From Streptococcus iniae (GTDB lineage Bacteria; Bacillota; Bacilli; Lactobacillales; Streptococcaceae): DNA of 64,000 nt. A program made the position numbers and the translations under genes. Of this stretch, positions 46,442 to 56,592 are shown piece after piece. The stretch lies in assembly GCF_030732225.1 (NCBI RefSeq), contig NZ_CP132230.1:710001-774000 (forward strand), read 5' to 3'. Every line of letters starts with the position of its first letter. Position 1 is the stretch's first letter. Below the pieces are notes generated by a model. The model was not told the DNA's origin. It saw only the letters and a program-made list of their open reading frames with translations, and made no database searches.

Positions 46442-46471
46442 AAAAAGTTTGTCGTTGATGGCCAACTTTTT
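46441..46471 (+). terminator. terminator after uvrB
   Basis: AAAAAGTT near 46442 pairs with AACTTTTT near 46464, with an imperfect inner part (GTC/GGC), ending in T. It begins in the uvrB stop codon. Confidence 0.65.
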
Positions 46472-46477
46472 CATTTC

Positions 46478-46510
46478 CTTAAGTTAACTTTAAGAAAAAA
46501 GGGTAAAAAT
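46478..46510 (+). promoter_or_regulatory. CiaR-type direct repeat upstream of dlt
   Basis: CTTAAG-TTAAC-TTTAAG (46478-46494) fits the CiaR consensus (N)TTAAG-N5-TTTAAG, and an AT-rich -10-like TAAAAAT follows 9 bp later (46504-46510). In S. pneumoniae the CiaRH system controls dlt and mal genes. Function here is inferred. Confidence 0.6.
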
Positions 46511-46583
46511 GGGACACGGAAATAATAGAAGGACAATTTAATGTTATTGAAATATTTCATTTCTTTAATATCCCAAAATTAGC

Positions 46584-46612
46584 TTGCTCTAAAGATTAAA
46601 ATAAGGTAAAAT
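46584..46612 (+). promoter_or_regulatory. second candidate dlt promoter
   Basis: TTGCTC (46584-46589) and TAAAAT (46607-46612) are 17 bp apart, about 40 bp before the dltX start codon. Confidence 0.5.
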
Positions 46613-46650
46613 TTTCCTAGTGCATTATTGAAATAGTACAAGAGGTAGAA

Positions 46651-46794
46651 ATGTTTAAAAACAAGTTGAATGGAAAAGCCATTTCCATTTTTATTGGTAA
46701 AGTAGTCTTATTTTATGTCATTTTAATGCTACTCGTTTATTTTTTTGGTTACCTAGGTCATGGTCAAAGTAACTTTATTTACAATGAATTCTAG
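46651..46794 (+). CDS. dltX: DltX, small membrane protein of the D-alanylation operon
   Basis: The 47-residue protein has a basic N-terminus and one TM helix (AISIFIGKVVLFYVILMLLV). It ends GHGQSNFIYNEF, matching the conserved aromatic C-terminal motif (FIYNEF) of DltX. In Gram-positive dlt operons DltX is needed for D-alanylation of teichoic acids, acting with DltB/DltD at the membrane. AGAGG precedes the ATG and dltA starts 11 bp after the stop. It is often missed in annotation because of its length. Confidence 0.9.
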   Translation: MFKNKLNGKAISIFIGKVVLFYVILMLLVYFFGYLGHGQSNFIYNEF

Positions 46795-46805
46795 AGGTTT
46801 AAATA

Positions 46806-48344
46806 ATGATAAATAATATGATCGAAACAATAGAGTATTTTGCAAGTACTCAATCTGACTTTCCGGTTTATGATTGCCTTGGTCAACAAAAAACCTACGG
46901 TCAATTAAAAGAAGATTCAGATAGCATTGCTGCTTATATTGAAAGTCTCAATCTAGCTGAAAAATCGCCTGTCCTTGTCTTTGGAGGACAAACGTATGAT
47001 ATGTTAGCTACTTTTGTTGCATTGACTAAAACAGGGCATGCTTATATCCCTGTGGATGTTCATTCTGCAACAGATCGCATTATGTCAATTATTGAAGTGG
47101 GACAACCTAGTTTAATCATTGCTATTGAGGAATTGCCTCTAGAAGTAGCATCTGTTAAACAAGTCTCATTTAATGCTATTGAAAATGCAAAAAAAGCGAA
47201 AAAAGCATTTCAAATGACAAGCCCTGTTCTAGGTGATGATAATTACTACATTATTTTCACGTCAGGAACAACAGGAAAACCAAAAGGGGTTCAGATTTCA
47301 CATGATAATCTCCTTAGTTTTACAAATTGGATGATTGAAGATCCAGAATTTGCTATTCCAAATCAACCACAAATGTTGGCTCAGCCACCTTATTCTTTTG
47401 ATTTATCCGTAATGTATTGGGCACCAACCTTAGCTTTGGGTGGTACTTTATTTGCTCTACCTAAAGATATCATTTCAGATTTTAAAATTTTATTTACAAC
47501 GATTGCCCAACTGCCAATTGGTATTTGGACTTCGACGCCATCATTTGCTGATATGGCAATGCTTAGTGATGATTTTTGTCAAGAAAAAATGCCATCTTTG
47601 ACCCATTTTTATTTTGATGGGGAAGAATTAACCGTATCAACTGCAAGAAAATTAAAAGAGCGGTTCCCAGATGCTAGAATTGTTAATGCATACGGCCCAA
47701 CAGAGGCCACAGTTGCTTTATCAGCTATTGCAATTACAGATGATATGATCACTACTTTAACCCGTTTACCAATTGGATATCCTAAACCAGATTCACCAAC
47801 TTTTGTTATTGACAGTGATGGAAATCAATTGGAATCGGGTCAACAAGGCGAAATCATTGTGACTGGTCCAGCAGTTTCAAAAGGGTATATTAATAATCCA
47901 GAAAAAACAGCCGAAGCATTCTTCACCTTTAATAGACTTCCGGCTTATCATACTGGTGACGTTGGTTCACTAACAAGTGATAATGTTCTTCTGTATGGTG
48001 GACGCTTAGATTTTCAGATCAAATATGCTGGTTATCGTATCGAGTTAGAAGATGTTTCTCAACAGTTGAATCAATCCCATTTTGTAGAATCTTCAGTTGC
48101 TGTTCCTCGTTACAATAAGGAACACAAGGTTCAGAATTTATTAGCCTTTGTTATTTTAAAAGAAGGTGTTAAGGAACAATTTAATAGAGAACTTGACATT
48201 ACAAAAGCTATCAAAGAGTCCGTTAAAGATAATATGATGTCTTATATGATGCCATCTAAATTTATTTATCGTGACCAATTGCCATTAACGCCAAATGGAA
48301 AAATCGATATTAAACAATTAATCAGTGAGGTAAATGATAGATGA
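46806..48344 (+). CDS. dltA: D-alanine--D-alanyl carrier protein ligase DltA
   Basis: The 512-residue adenylation enzyme activates D-alanine with ATP and loads it on DltC. It shows P-loop [12 protein letters not shown] (about 151-162), [18 protein letters not shown], and the late lysine in [13 protein letters not shown]. Length and motifs fit DltA rather than other ANL ligases, and it lies between dltX and dltB. ATG at 46806 is 11 bp after dltX with AGAGG. The stop overlaps the dltB start by 4 bp. Confidence 0.95.
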   Translation: MINNMIETIEYFASTQSDFPVYDCLGQQKTYGQLKEDSDSIAAYIESLNLAEKSPVLVFGGQTYDMLATFVALTKTGHAYIPVDVHSATDRIMSIIEVGQPSLIIAIEELPLEVASVKQVSFNAIENAKKAKKAFQMTSPVLGDDNYYIIFTSGTTGKPKGVQISHDNLLSFTNWMIEDPEFAIPNQPQMLAQPPYSFDLSVMYWAPTLALGGTLFALPKDIISDFKILFTTIAQLPIGIWTSTPSFADMAMLSDDFCQEKMPSLTHFYFDGEELTVSTARKLKERFPDARIVNAYGPTEATVALSAIAITDDMITTLTRLPIGYPKPDSPTFVIDSDGNQLESGQQGEIIVTGPAVSKGYINNPEKTAEAFFTFNRLPAYHTGDVGSLTSDNVLLYGGRLDFQIKYAGYRIELEDVSQQLNQSHFVESSVAVPRYNKEHKVQNLLAFVILKEGVKEQFNRELDITKAIKESVKDNMMSYMMPSKFIYRDQLPLTPNGKIDIKQLISEVNDR

Positions 48345-49600
48345 GGCTTATCTTTGAGCATATTCCTTACATGGAATCTTACGGTAATCCCATTTATTTC
48401 GTTTATTTATTATTAGCTTTACTTCCTATTGTTATTGGTATTTTTAAGCAAAAGAGATTTGCACTTTATGAAACGCTGGTTAGTTTCTTGTTTATTCTCT
48501 TTATGTTTGGTGGTGATAATTACCATCAATTAATTGCCTTTACAAGCTATTTAATCTGGCAAATTGCTATTGTTTTTGCTTATCAAAATTACCGAAAACA
48601 CAAGAATCAAACAGCTATATTTTACAGCAGTATTTTGGTAACCTTGCTGCCTCTTATTTTAGTCAAAATAGCACCTTTTACTTCTGAAAACCCTAATCAG
48701 TCTTTGTTTAGTTTTTTAGGGATTTCCTATCTCACCTTTAAAAGTGTGGCTATGATTATTGAGATGCGAGATGGGACATTAACGGAGTTTTCTTTAAAAG
48801 ACTTTGTTCGGTTTATGATTTTTCTACCAACCTTCTCAAGTGGTCCAATTGATCGTTTTAGACGTTTTCAATCAGATTATTTACATCTTCCTAACAAAAA
48901 AGATTATATGGATATGCTAAATAAAGCTGTCATGTATATCATGCTTGGTTTCTTATATAAGCATATTATTTCTTATTGTTTAGGCAGTTTATTGTTGCCG
49001 ATTTTGGAGAGTAAGGCAACCCTTGCTGGTGGGTTATTTAACAAGCCAACTATCTATGTAATGTATGTATATGGATTGAACTTATTCTTTGATTTCGCTG
49101 GCTACTCAATGTTTGCCATTGCTATTTCTTACATGATGGGAATAAAAACACCGGAAAATTTCAAGAAACCCTTTTTATCTCCTAATTTGAAAGAATTCTG
49201 GAACAGATGGCATATGAGTTTGTCTTTCTGGTTTAGAGATTTTGTCTTTATGCGTCTGGTTCATTTTTTAATCAAGCATAAGGTCTTTAAAAATAGAAAT
49301 ACAACATCAAGTTTTGCTTATTTAGTGAATATGCTTTTGATGGGTTTCTGGCACGGTTTAACATGGTATTATATTGCCTATGGGCTTTTCCACGGTATTG
49401 GTTTAATTATTAACGATGCTTGGCTCAGAAAGAAAAAAGAAATTAACCGAAACCGTAAGAAGAAGGGCTTATCTCCCTTGTTTCAAAGTAAATTTTTCCA
49501 TGTCATATCAATTGTGATAACCTTTCATATTGTTATGTTCTCTCTCTTGTTATTCTCAGGTTTCCTAAATAAACTCTGGTTTAACAATACACTTAACTAG
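48341..49600 (+). CDS. dltB: DltB, MBOAT D-alanyl transferase/channel
   Basis: The 419-residue membrane protein has about eleven TM segments and the MBOAT signature: [36 protein letters not shown] and the catalytic histidine region [19 protein letters not shown]. It passes D-alanine from DltC across the membrane to teichoic acid with DltD. The start overlaps dltA by 4 bp (ATGA), which implies coupled translation. dltC starts 13 bp downstream. Confidence 0.95.
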   Translation: MRLIFEHIPYMESYGNPIYFVYLLLALLPIVIGIFKQKRFALYETLVSFLFILFMFGGDNYHQLIAFTSYLIWQIAIVFAYQNYRKHKNQTAIFYSSILVTLLPLILVKIAPFTSENPNQSLFSFLGISYLTFKSVAMIIEMRDGTLTEFSLKDFVRFMIFLPTFSSGPIDRFRRFQSDYLHLPNKKDYMDMLNKAVMYIMLGFLYKHIISYCLGSLLLPILESKATLAGGLFNKPTIYVMYVYGLNLFFDFAGYSMFAIAISYMMGIKTPENFKKPFLSPNLKEFWNRWHMSLSFWFRDFVFMRLVHFLIKHKVFKNRNTTSSFAYLVNMLLMGFWHGLTWYYIAYGLFHGIGLIINDAWLRKKKEINRNRKKKGLSPLFQSKFFHVISIVITFHIVMFSLLLFSGFLNKLWFNNTLN

Positions 49601-49613
49601 AAGGAAGTATAAA

Positions 49614-49859
49614 ATGAATACTAATATTGAAGAAACAGTAATTGACCTATTTGATCGTTTATTTATGGAAGATGTCTCAGACATCAAAGATGAGGATTTA
49701 TTTGACGCAGGTGTTCTTGACAGTTTAGGCACAGTAGAATTAATTGTTGAACTTGAATCATTATTTAACATTAAAGTTCCAATTTCTGAGTTTGGTCGTG
49801 ATGATTGGAATACTGTAACAAAAATAGTGGAAGGAATTAAGGAGTTACAGAATGCGTAA
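49614..49859 (+). CDS. dltC: D-alanyl carrier protein DltC
   Basis: The 81-residue acyl-carrier-like protein has the phosphopantetheine attachment serine in [20 protein letters not shown]. The sequence is acidic and four-helical, as expected. It accepts D-alanine from DltA and docks to DltB. AAGGAAG precedes the start. Its end overlaps dltD by 8 bp. Confidence 0.95.
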   Translation: MNTNIEETVIDLFDRLFMEDVSDIKDEDLFDAGVLDSLGTVELIVELESLFNIKVPISEFGRDDWNTVTKIVEGIKELQNA

Positions 49860-51111
49860 ACGCCTTTGGGTGATTTTAGGCCCAGTAGTGATTGCCATTT
49901 GTTTGGTTAGTTTAACAGTTTTTTCCTTCCCTTTGGAGCTTAAACATTCTTTAAAAGAGGAAAAAGCAAATGCTGTTGCCATTTCAGACACATCTTTTAA
50001 AAATGGTTTAATCAAGCGACAAGCCTTATCAGATCCAAAACACCGTTTTGTTCCATTTTTTGGTTCTAGTGAATGGAATCGTATGGATAGCATGCATCCT
50101 TCTGTTTTGGCTGAAAAATACAACCGTTCTTACCGTCCTTATTTGATTGGAAAAAGAGGATCAGCTTCTTTATCACAATATTACGGGATGCAGCAAATTT
50201 CAAAACAACTTCATCAAAAGAAAGCAGTATTTGTGATTTCGCCACAATGGTTTACGCCGGAGGGAACCAATCCTGGAGCTGTTCAAAGTTATTTATCAAA
50301 TAGTCAAGTGATTGCTTTTCTCTTACAGTCTAAAAATAATGAAGAATCAAAAATTGCAGCTAAACGCATGCTTGCCATTAATCCTGGAGTAGCCAAAGCA
50401 AATTTACTGAAGAAAATCAGTAATGGCATTGCTTTAAGTAAGCTTGATAGAGGTCTGCTTAAATTGGAAGAGAATATTTCTTTGCGTGAAGAATCCTTAT
50501 TCAGTTTTTTAGGGAAGTCGGACAACTTTGAAAACCGTATTATGCCAAGAGTTCTTGGTTTACCCAAGCAATTTTCATATGATAGGCTACATGAGTTGGC
50601 AACCAAAAGAGGAGAAATTGCAACCTCAAACAATAAGTTTAGGATAAAAAATAGCTTTTATTCTGCACGAATTGCTCCTCAATTTCACCTTTACAAAAAT
50701 TTTCAGAGTAATAATACCTATATTGAGTCACCAGAATATAACGATTTTCAATTAGTTTTGTCAGAATTTGCAAAGCAAAAAACAGAAGTTCTTTTTGTTA
50801 TCACACCAGTTAATAAAGCTTGGGCCCAATACACTGGTTTGAATCAGAAAAAATATCAAGAAGCTGTTGATAAAATGAAGTACCAATTGGAACTTCAAGG
50901 TTTCAATAATATTGCTGATTTCTCAAAAAATGGTGGAGATCCCTATTTTATGGAGGATACTATTCATATAGGCTGGAATGGTTGGCTTGCCTTTGATAAA
51001 GCTGTTTACCCATTTTTAACAGAAGATTATAAAGCACCCCATTATGAAATAAGTGACTATTTCTTATCTGATGAGTGGGCAACAACATCATTTCATCTCA
51101 AGAAAAAATAA
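49852..51111 (+). CDS. dltD: DltD, teichoic-acid D-alanylation esterase-like protein
   Basis: The 419-residue protein has one N-terminal TM anchor ([20 protein letters not shown]) and an extracellular SGNH-like domain. The nucleophile region is [11 protein letters not shown] and the late Asp/His are in [12 protein letters not shown]. It completes D-alanine transfer to lipoteichoic acid, lowering wall negative charge and giving cationic-peptide resistance. It overlaps dltC by 8 bp and ends the operon in a clear terminator. Confidence 0.94.
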   Translation: MRKRLWVILGPVVIAICLVSLTVFSFPLELKHSLKEEKANAVAISDTSFKNGLIKRQALSDPKHRFVPFFGSSEWNRMDSMHPSVLAEKYNRSYRPYLIGKRGSASLSQYYGMQQISKQLHQKKAVFVISPQWFTPEGTNPGAVQSYLSNSQVIAFLLQSKNNEESKIAAKRMLAINPGVAKANLLKKISNGIALSKLDRGLLKLEENISLREESLFSFLGKSDNFENRIMPRVLGLPKQFSYDRLHELATKRGEIATSNNKFRIKNSFYSARIAPQFHLYKNFQSNNTYIESPEYNDFQLVLSEFAKQKTEVLFVITPVNKAWAQYTGLNQKKYQEAVDKMKYQLELQGFNNIADFSKNGGDPYFMEDTIHIGWNGWLAFDKAVYPFLTEDYKAPHYEISDYFLSDEWATTSFHLKKK

Positions 51112-51120
51112 ATGCGTTAT

Positions 51121-51153
51121 AAGGACAGAAAACATCACTTTCTGTCTTTTTTT
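51121..51153 (+). terminator. terminator after dltD
   Basis: GACAGAAA (51124-51131) pairs with TTTCTGTC (51139-51146) around 7 nt, followed by seven T. Confidence 0.85.
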
Positions 51154-51175
51154 ATCTCTTTTTTCAGAAAAGTGA

Positions 51176-51256
51176 TTGACAATTGTAAGCGATTACGTTA
51201 AAATAAAGTCAACTTAAACGTTTAAGTCGACTTTGGGGTTTTGATGAAGTCGACTT
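51176..51256 (+). promoter_or_regulatory. malX promoter with cre site, MalR-type operator and two extra palindromes
   Basis: TTGACA (51176-51181) and TAAAAT (51199-51204) are 17 bp apart. TGTAAGCGATTACG (51184-51197), a cre-like site, fills the spacer. ACTTAAACGTTTAAGT (51212-51227), a perfect LacI/MalR-type palindrome, covers the start region. AAGTCGACTT occurs twice after it (51224-51233, 51247-51256), 23 bp apart, on nearly the same helix face. CcpA and a MalR-like repressor both probably act here. Confidence 0.78.
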
Positions 51257-51337
51257 GATATGTTTTATTTTAAAAACTATCACGATGTTTTCACACTTGA
51301 AAGAGATGTGAGACATCCATTTTTTGGAGGAATTATT

Positions 51338-52594
51338 ATGTCGCTAAATTGGAAAAAGCTGTCTGTTTTGGGTCTAGTATCTCTAACCTCTCTAATGAGT
51401 TTAACAGCTTGTGGCTCTGCTTCAAAAGAAGCGCAAAAACCAGATGGTAAAACAATTGTTGTGTCAGTTGATGAAGGTTATGCTGATTATATTAATAGCA
51501 TAAAAGGAGACTTTGAAAAAGAAAATAAGGTTACTGTTAAGGTTAAAAAAGAAGGAATGATTGACACCCTAGATAAGCTTTCAACAGATGGTCCAACAGG
51601 TTCAGCACCAGATGTATTTTTGGCACCCTATGACCGTGTAGGCGGATTAGGCTCAGAAGGTCAAATTGCGGAAGTATCCTTAGGAAACGCTAAAGACTTT
51701 GATGAGACTGTTAAAAATCTTGTTTCTATTAATGGTAAAGTTTTTGGAGCTCCTGATGTTGTTGAAACACTAGTTACGTATTACAACAAAGATTTAGTGG
51801 CAAATGCGCCAAAAACATTTGCAGAGTTAGAAGAATTGCATAAAGACCCGAAATTTGCATTTTCATCTGAATCTGGAAAATCTGTTGGATTTCTTGCCAA
51901 ATGGACAGATTTTTATTATGGTTATGGTTTAATTGCAGGACATGGAGCATATGTTTTTGGTGAAAATGGAACAAAAGCTAAGGATATTGGTATTGGAAAT
52001 GAAGGTTCCATTGCTGGACTAAATTATGCTAAACAATGGTATGCTTCGTGGCCACAAGGTATGCAAGATGCTAAAAAAGCTGGTGATTTTATTACTGAAC
52101 AATTTACAAGTAAAAAAGCTGGTGTCATCATTGATGGTCCATGGGCTGCGAAATCTTTCAAAGATGCCGGGGTTAATTTTGGAGTGGCAGAAATTCCGAC
52201 ATTAACCAATGGTAAGAAATATCAAGCCTTCGCTGGAGGAAAAGCATGGGTTATTTCAAATTATTCTAAAGGAAAAACAAATGCTCAAAAATTCTTAGAT
52301 TATGTCACAAATGCTAAAAATCAAAAACTTTTTTATGACAAAACTCAAGAGATTCCTGCAAATTTGAGTGCTCGTACTTACGCATCTGAACAAGGCAATG
52401 AATTAACAAAAGCTGTTGTTAGCCAATTTGCGAATGCTCAACCAATGCCAAATATTCCTCAAATGGCTGAAGTTTGGGAACCAGGTGCAAACATGTTCTT
52501 TAATGTCGCTTCAGGTAAAAAAGATGCTTCTAGTGCAGCAAAAGAAGCCGAAAAAACAATTAAGGAAGCTATTGAGCAAAAATATGCGGAATAA
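51338..52594 (+). CDS. malX: maltodextrin-binding lipoprotein MalX
   Basis: The 418-residue protein has a lipoprotein signal ending SLMSLTACGSA (lipobox LTAC). A family-1 substrate-binding domain with VKVKKEGMIDTLDKLSTDG, APDVFLAPYDRVGGL, VIIDGPWAAKSF and AFAGGKAWVISN matches maltose/maltodextrin binders. ATG at 51338 follows GGAGG; the longer frame from 51260 adds a non-signal prefix and starts within the operator region, so it is rejected. It captures maltodextrins for MalCD. A hairpin after the stop likely makes it more abundant than downstream proteins. Confidence 0.92.
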   Translation: MSLNWKKLSVLGLVSLTSLMSLTACGSASKEAQKPDGKTIVVSVDEGYADYINSIKGDFEKENKVTVKVKKEGMIDTLDKLSTDGPTGSAPDVFLAPYDRVGGLGSEGQIAEVSLGNAKDFDETVKNLVSINGKVFGAPDVVETLVTYYNKDLVANAPKTFAELEELHKDPKFAFSSESGKSVGFLAKWTDFYYGYGLIAGHGAYVFGENGTKAKDIGIGNEGSIAGLNYAKQWYASWPQGMQDAKKAGDFITEQFTSKKAGVIIDGPWAAKSFKDAGVNFGVAEIPTLTNGKKYQAFAGGKAWVISNYSKGKTNAQKFLDYVTNAKNQKLFYDKTQEIPANLSARTYASEQGNELTKAVVSQFANAQPMPNIPQMAEVWEPGANMFFNVASGKKDASSAAKEAEKTIKEAIEQKYAE

Positions 52595-52599
52595 AAATT

Positions 52600-52645
52600 A
52601 AAGGAGGGCGAAACACGAGTGTTTCGTATCTTCCTTTCTTTTTTT
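52600..52645 (+). terminator. partial terminator between malX and the GH13 gene
   Basis: CGAAACAC (52609-52616) pairs with GTGTTTCG (52619-52626), extended by AAAGGA/TCCTTT, and followed by seven T. It would lower expression downstream of the binding protein. Confidence 0.75.
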
Positions 52646-52667
52646 GAAATAATTAAAGGAGGAATGA

Positions 52668-54368
52668 ATGAATAGTGCTGGAATATTGCATGTTCCTGAT
52701 TCAAGGTATTGTTTTGCTCTATCAAAAAATGAACTTGTTATTCGTTTAAGGGTAGCTAAAGAGGACGCTGATATCAGAGTAAAATTGGTTTATGGTCCAA
52801 AGTATAGTTATCATGAATTTCAAAAAGAAGAAGAGATGGTTGTTGCTTTTAGAGATCAAACACATGTTTATTTTGAAACAAGATTACTGTTAGATGATGT
52901 TAGATTAGCCTATATTTTTACAATTGAAAAAATGGGAAAGACATACTATTTTAGTGAAGATGGTCTTACGGCTAATTATGATTTTAGCAATGGTTTTTAT
53001 AATTTTTTCCAAATGCCATATATTAATGCTATTGATGTTCATAAGGTCATTTCATGGACAAAAAAAGCAGTGTTTTATCAAATTTTTGTTGATCGTTTTA
53101 ACCGTGGTGATTTTAACAAAAAAGATGATTATATTAATATGGAATGGCTTGGAAAACCAACCCCTCAGAGTTTTGCAGGGGGGGATATCAAAGGGATTAC
53201 TAATAAACTTGCCTATCTAAATCAGCTTGGAATTAATGTGATTTATTTAACGCCTATTTTTAACTCTGTTAGTAATCATAAGTATGATATTAGTGATTAC
53301 TATGCCGTTGATAAACAATTTGGCACTAAGTATGATTTAAGAGAATTAATTTCTGAAGCACATAAGATGGGAATAAAAGTCATATTGGATGCTGTTTTTA
53401 ATCATGCCAGTAGTGAGTGTGATGCATTTCAAGATGTCCTAAAAAATGGGAAATCATCGCAGTTTTTTAATTGGTTTATGCCCCATGAGGATGTTGTTTC
53501 AATGGCACTGGTTAATTATGAAACCTTTGCTGGTTGCAATTATATGCCTAAATGGAACACTTCTAATAAAGAGGTTCAAGATTATTTGATTGCTGTTGGG
53601 CTTTATTGGCTTAAAGAATTTCAGATTGATGGTTGGCGGCTTGATGTTTCAGATGAGGTCTCGCATGATTTTTGGCGGCGTTTTCGTAAGGCGATTAAAG
53701 CTGAAAATTCTGATGCAATTTTGATTGGTGAAAATTGGCATGATGCCTATCCCTATTTGTCAGGAGATCAATATGATGGCATTATGAATTATGCCTTTAC
53801 AAAGGCTTGTTTAGATTATTTTGCATTTGAGACCATTAATTCACAAGTCCTAGCTGAAAAGTTAAGTCATATTTTAATGCGAAACACCTGGCAAGTAAAT
53901 CAGATGAATTTGAATTTATTAGATTCTCATGATACTCATCGCTTTTTTACACAGGTTAATGGGTCAAAAGATAAACTTCTGGCTGCTCTAGCTTTATTAG
54001 TCACATTTATGGGAATTCCATGTATTTATTATGGAACAGAATTGGCTATGGAGGGCTCCTATGATCCGGATTCTCGCCGTGGTTTTGATTGGAATGAAGA
54101 AAACTGGGATAAGGCATTATTAGATAAGGTCAAAGAAATTATAGCCTTAAGAAAGCTTGATGTGATTCAAGAAGGAAGCATTAGTATTGGAAGTGTCGAT
54201 GACTGCTTTAAGATGACTAGAAGTTTAAATAAGAAAAGTATCACACTTATGATTAATAATGGTCAAACTGCTTATGATATTGTTAATTGTAACCAGATCA
54301 TAACTGCTAATAGACTAAATGTTCAAACACAAGAATTACTTCCTGGAGGCTTTGTTGTATTAGGATAA
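52668..54368 (+). CDS. amyB: cytoplasmic cyclomaltodextrinase/neopullulanase-type GH13
   Basis: The 566-residue enzyme has no signal peptide. An N-terminal CBM34-like beta domain (about 1-120) precedes the GH13 barrel. The catalytic residues are the Asp nucleophile in DGWRLDVSDEVSHDF, Glu in LIGENWHDAYPY and Asp in LLDSHDTHRF; the first conserved region is VILDAVFNHASS. This layout is that of GH13_20 enzymes, which open cyclodextrins and cut pullulan or short maltodextrins inside the cell. In S. pyogenes I recall the equivalent named amyB. It should use the products of the CGTase encoded next. Confidence 0.85.
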   Translation: MNSAGILHVPDSRYCFALSKNELVIRLRVAKEDADIRVKLVYGPKYSYHEFQKEEEMVVAFRDQTHVYFETRLLLDDVRLAYIFTIEKMGKTYYFSEDGLTANYDFSNGFYNFFQMPYINAIDVHKVISWTKKAVFYQIFVDRFNRGDFNKKDDYINMEWLGKPTPQSFAGGDIKGITNKLAYLNQLGINVIYLTPIFNSVSNHKYDISDYYAVDKQFGTKYDLRELISEAHKMGIKVILDAVFNHASSECDAFQDVLKNGKSSQFFNWFMPHEDVVSMALVNYETFAGCNYMPKWNTSNKEVQDYLIAVGLYWLKEFQIDGWRLDVSDEVSHDFWRRFRKAIKAENSDAILIGENWHDAYPYLSGDQYDGIMNYAFTKACLDYFAFETINSQVLAEKLSHILMRNTWQVNQMNLNLLDSHDTHRFFTQVNGSKDKLLAALALLVTFMGIPCIYYGTELAMEGSYDPDSRRGFDWNEENWDKALLDKVKEIIALRKLDVIQEGSISIGSVDDCFKMTRSLNKKSITLMINNGQTAYDIVNCNQIITANRLNVQTQELLPGGFVVLG

Positions 54369-54389
54369 GTTAGTTAGAAGGATAATAAT

Positions 54390-56522
54390 ATGAAGAAAAC
54401 AAATCGAAAATCTCAAAAATGGTTAGCGACCTCTCTTATATTACTAGGTTTAGCTTCAGCACCATTAACCGTTTCAGCAACAGAAAATGCATCTGTGACA
54501 ACAAAAGCAGATTTTTCAACGGATACAATTTATCAGATTATCACAGATCGATTTAAGGATGGTAATCCGTCTAATAATGGAAGTTCAGACGTTTTTGATA
54601 AAAATGATCTTAAAAAGTATCATGGTGGGGATTGGCAAGGAATTATAGAAAAGATTAATGATAACTATTTGACAGACATGGGGATTACTGCTATTTGGAT
54701 TTCATCTCCTGTAGAGAATATTGACAGTATTGATCCGTCCAATGGCAGTGCTGCTTATCATGGTTATTGGGCCAAAGATTTCTTTAAAACAAATAAACAT
54801 TTCGGCACAGAGGATGATTTTAAGCAACTCATTGAAGTTGCTCATGCTAAAAACATTAAAGTTGTTATTGATTTTGCTCCTAATCATACTTCTACAGCAG
54901 AAAGTGGAGATACGGTATTTCCAGAAGATGGTGCTCTTTATAAGAATGGTAATAAATTAGGGGGCTTTAAAGACGATAAGAACAAGCTTTTCAATCATGA
55001 AGGGTGGACAAATTTTCAAACATCTGAAAATTCTATTTATCATTCCATGTATGGACTAGCTGATTTAAACAATAGCAATCCAACAGTTGATACTTACATG
55101 AAAGAAGCAATTGATAAGTGGTTAGATATGGGAATAGACGGTATCCGAGTAGATGCTGTAAAACATATGTCACAAGGTTGGCAAAAAAATTGGTTAAGTC
55201 ATATTTATGAAAAACATAATGTTTTTACTTTTGGAGAATGGTTTTCAGGGCATACAAATGATGACTTTGATATGACTACATTTGCCAACAACAGTGGAAT
55301 GGGTCTACTAGACTTTAGATTTGCTAATGCTGTTAGAAGCCTTTATACAGGATTTTCAGCCTTTACGATGACTGATTTTTATAAAGTGCTTGAAAATAGA
55401 GATTCGGTTACCAATGAGGTAAACGATCAAGTGACCTTTATCGATAATCATGATATGGAACGGTTTGCGACAAAAGTAAATAATAATCAAACAGCAATAA
55501 ATCAAGCTTATGCCTTATTACTGACTTCTAGGGGAGTTCCAAATATTTATTATGGCTCAGAGCAATATGCAACAGGTGATAAAGATCCTAATAATAGAGG
55601 GGATATGCCTTCTTTTGATAAAACAGTTGCATACCAAATCATTAGCAAATTAGCCCCTCTAAGGAAAACAAACCCAGCCTTAAGTTATGGGACAACTGAA
55701 CAAAGGTGGATAAACGATGATGTTTTAGTTTTTGAGAGAAAATTTGGAAATAATGTTGCTTTAGTAGCGATTAACAGAAATCAAACGAACGTTTTTACAA
55801 TTGACAATATGAAAACATCACTTCCAGCAGGTAAACATGAAGATGTCTTAGGTAAACTGATGAAGGGAAATTCTCTAACAGTTTCTCAAAGTGGAGATGT
55901 AGAAACTTTCGAGTTACAGCCAGGAGAGGTTGCGGTTTGGAGTTCAATGAAATCAAGTGAGCACCCTCAATTAGGAGATGTTGATCCGTCAATGGGAATT
56001 TCAGGAAATGAGTTGACTTTAGTAGGGCAAGGGTTTGGAAGTAGCAAGGGTCAAGTTAATTTTGGAGCAATACAAGCAGAAGTGCTTTCATGGTCTGATA
56101 CAATGATAAAAATTAAAATACCAGAAATGGCAGCTGGCTATTATGATATTTCAGTAAAGGCTGCGAATGGTCAAACAAGTAATGTTTATAAAGCTTTTGA
56201 GGTTCTTACAGGAAAACAAGTTCCAATACGCTTGATGGTTAATCATTTTGAGACAAGTCCTGGTGAACAACTCTATCTTTTAGGAGATGTCTTTGAACTG
56301 GGTGCTAATGATAGTAAAAATGCTATAGGACCAATTTTTAATGATACTGCGTCCATTGCAAAATACCCAAATTGGTTTTACGATGTTAATTTGCCAATCA
56401 ATAAAGACATTCATATCAAACTTGTGAAGAAAAATAGTAATGGAGAAATTTCTTGGACAAGCCCAGAAACCTACACTATAAGAACAAACTCTGAAGCACA
56501 AACGATTACCGTTAAAAATTAA
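54390..56522 (+). CDS. amyA: secreted cyclomaltodextrin glucanotransferase (CGTase)
   Basis: The 710-residue protein has a signal peptide (SQKWLATSLILLGLASAPLT, cut near VSA) and domains A/B (GH13) with VVIDFAPNHTS, the nucleophile in DGIRVDAVKHMS, the acid/base in VFTFGEWFSG and Asp in FIDNHDMERF. Domain C follows, then an IPT/TIG domain D (about 535-610; PQLGDVDPSMGISGNELTLV) and a C-terminal CBM20 starch-binding domain E (about 615-710; QLYLLGDVFELG). This five-domain order is typical of CGTases, which make cyclodextrins and disproportionate starch. There is no LPXTG, so it is probably released. It starts 21 bp after amyB. Confidence 0.9.
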   Translation: MKKTNRKSQKWLATSLILLGLASAPLTVSATENASVTTKADFSTDTIYQIITDRFKDGNPSNNGSSDVFDKNDLKKYHGGDWQGIIEKINDNYLTDMGITAIWISSPVENIDSIDPSNGSAAYHGYWAKDFFKTNKHFGTEDDFKQLIEVAHAKNIKVVIDFAPNHTSTAESGDTVFPEDGALYKNGNKLGGFKDDKNKLFNHEGWTNFQTSENSIYHSMYGLADLNNSNPTVDTYMKEAIDKWLDMGIDGIRVDAVKHMSQGWQKNWLSHIYEKHNVFTFGEWFSGHTNDDFDMTTFANNSGMGLLDFRFANAVRSLYTGFSAFTMTDFYKVLENRDSVTNEVNDQVTFIDNHDMERFATKVNNNQTAINQAYALLLTSRGVPNIYYGSEQYATGDKDPNNRGDMPSFDKTVAYQIISKLAPLRKTNPALSYGTTEQRWINDDVLVFERKFGNNVALVAINRNQTNVFTIDNMKTSLPAGKHEDVLGKLMKGNSLTVSQSGDVETFELQPGEVAVWSSMKSSEHPQLGDVDPSMGISGNELTLVGQGFGSSKGQVNFGAIQAEVLSWSDTMIKIKIPEMAAGYYDISVKAANGQTSNVYKAFEVLTGKQVPIRLMVNHFETSPGEQLYLLGDVFELGANDSKNAIGPIFNDTASIAKYPNWFYDVNLPINKDIHIKLVKKNSNGEISWTSPETYTIRTNSEAQTITVKN

Positions 56523-56592
56523 CTGGTCATCTGTTATAAAATTAAGTACAATTAGGGAGGATAAAGGCAATCTATGGAAAGAGAGACAGTAA

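Noticed and set aside
51260..51337. 26-codon N-terminal extension of MalX
   Set aside because: It would displace the lipoprotein signal from the N-terminus and begins at the operator region; GGAGG supports ATG at 51338.
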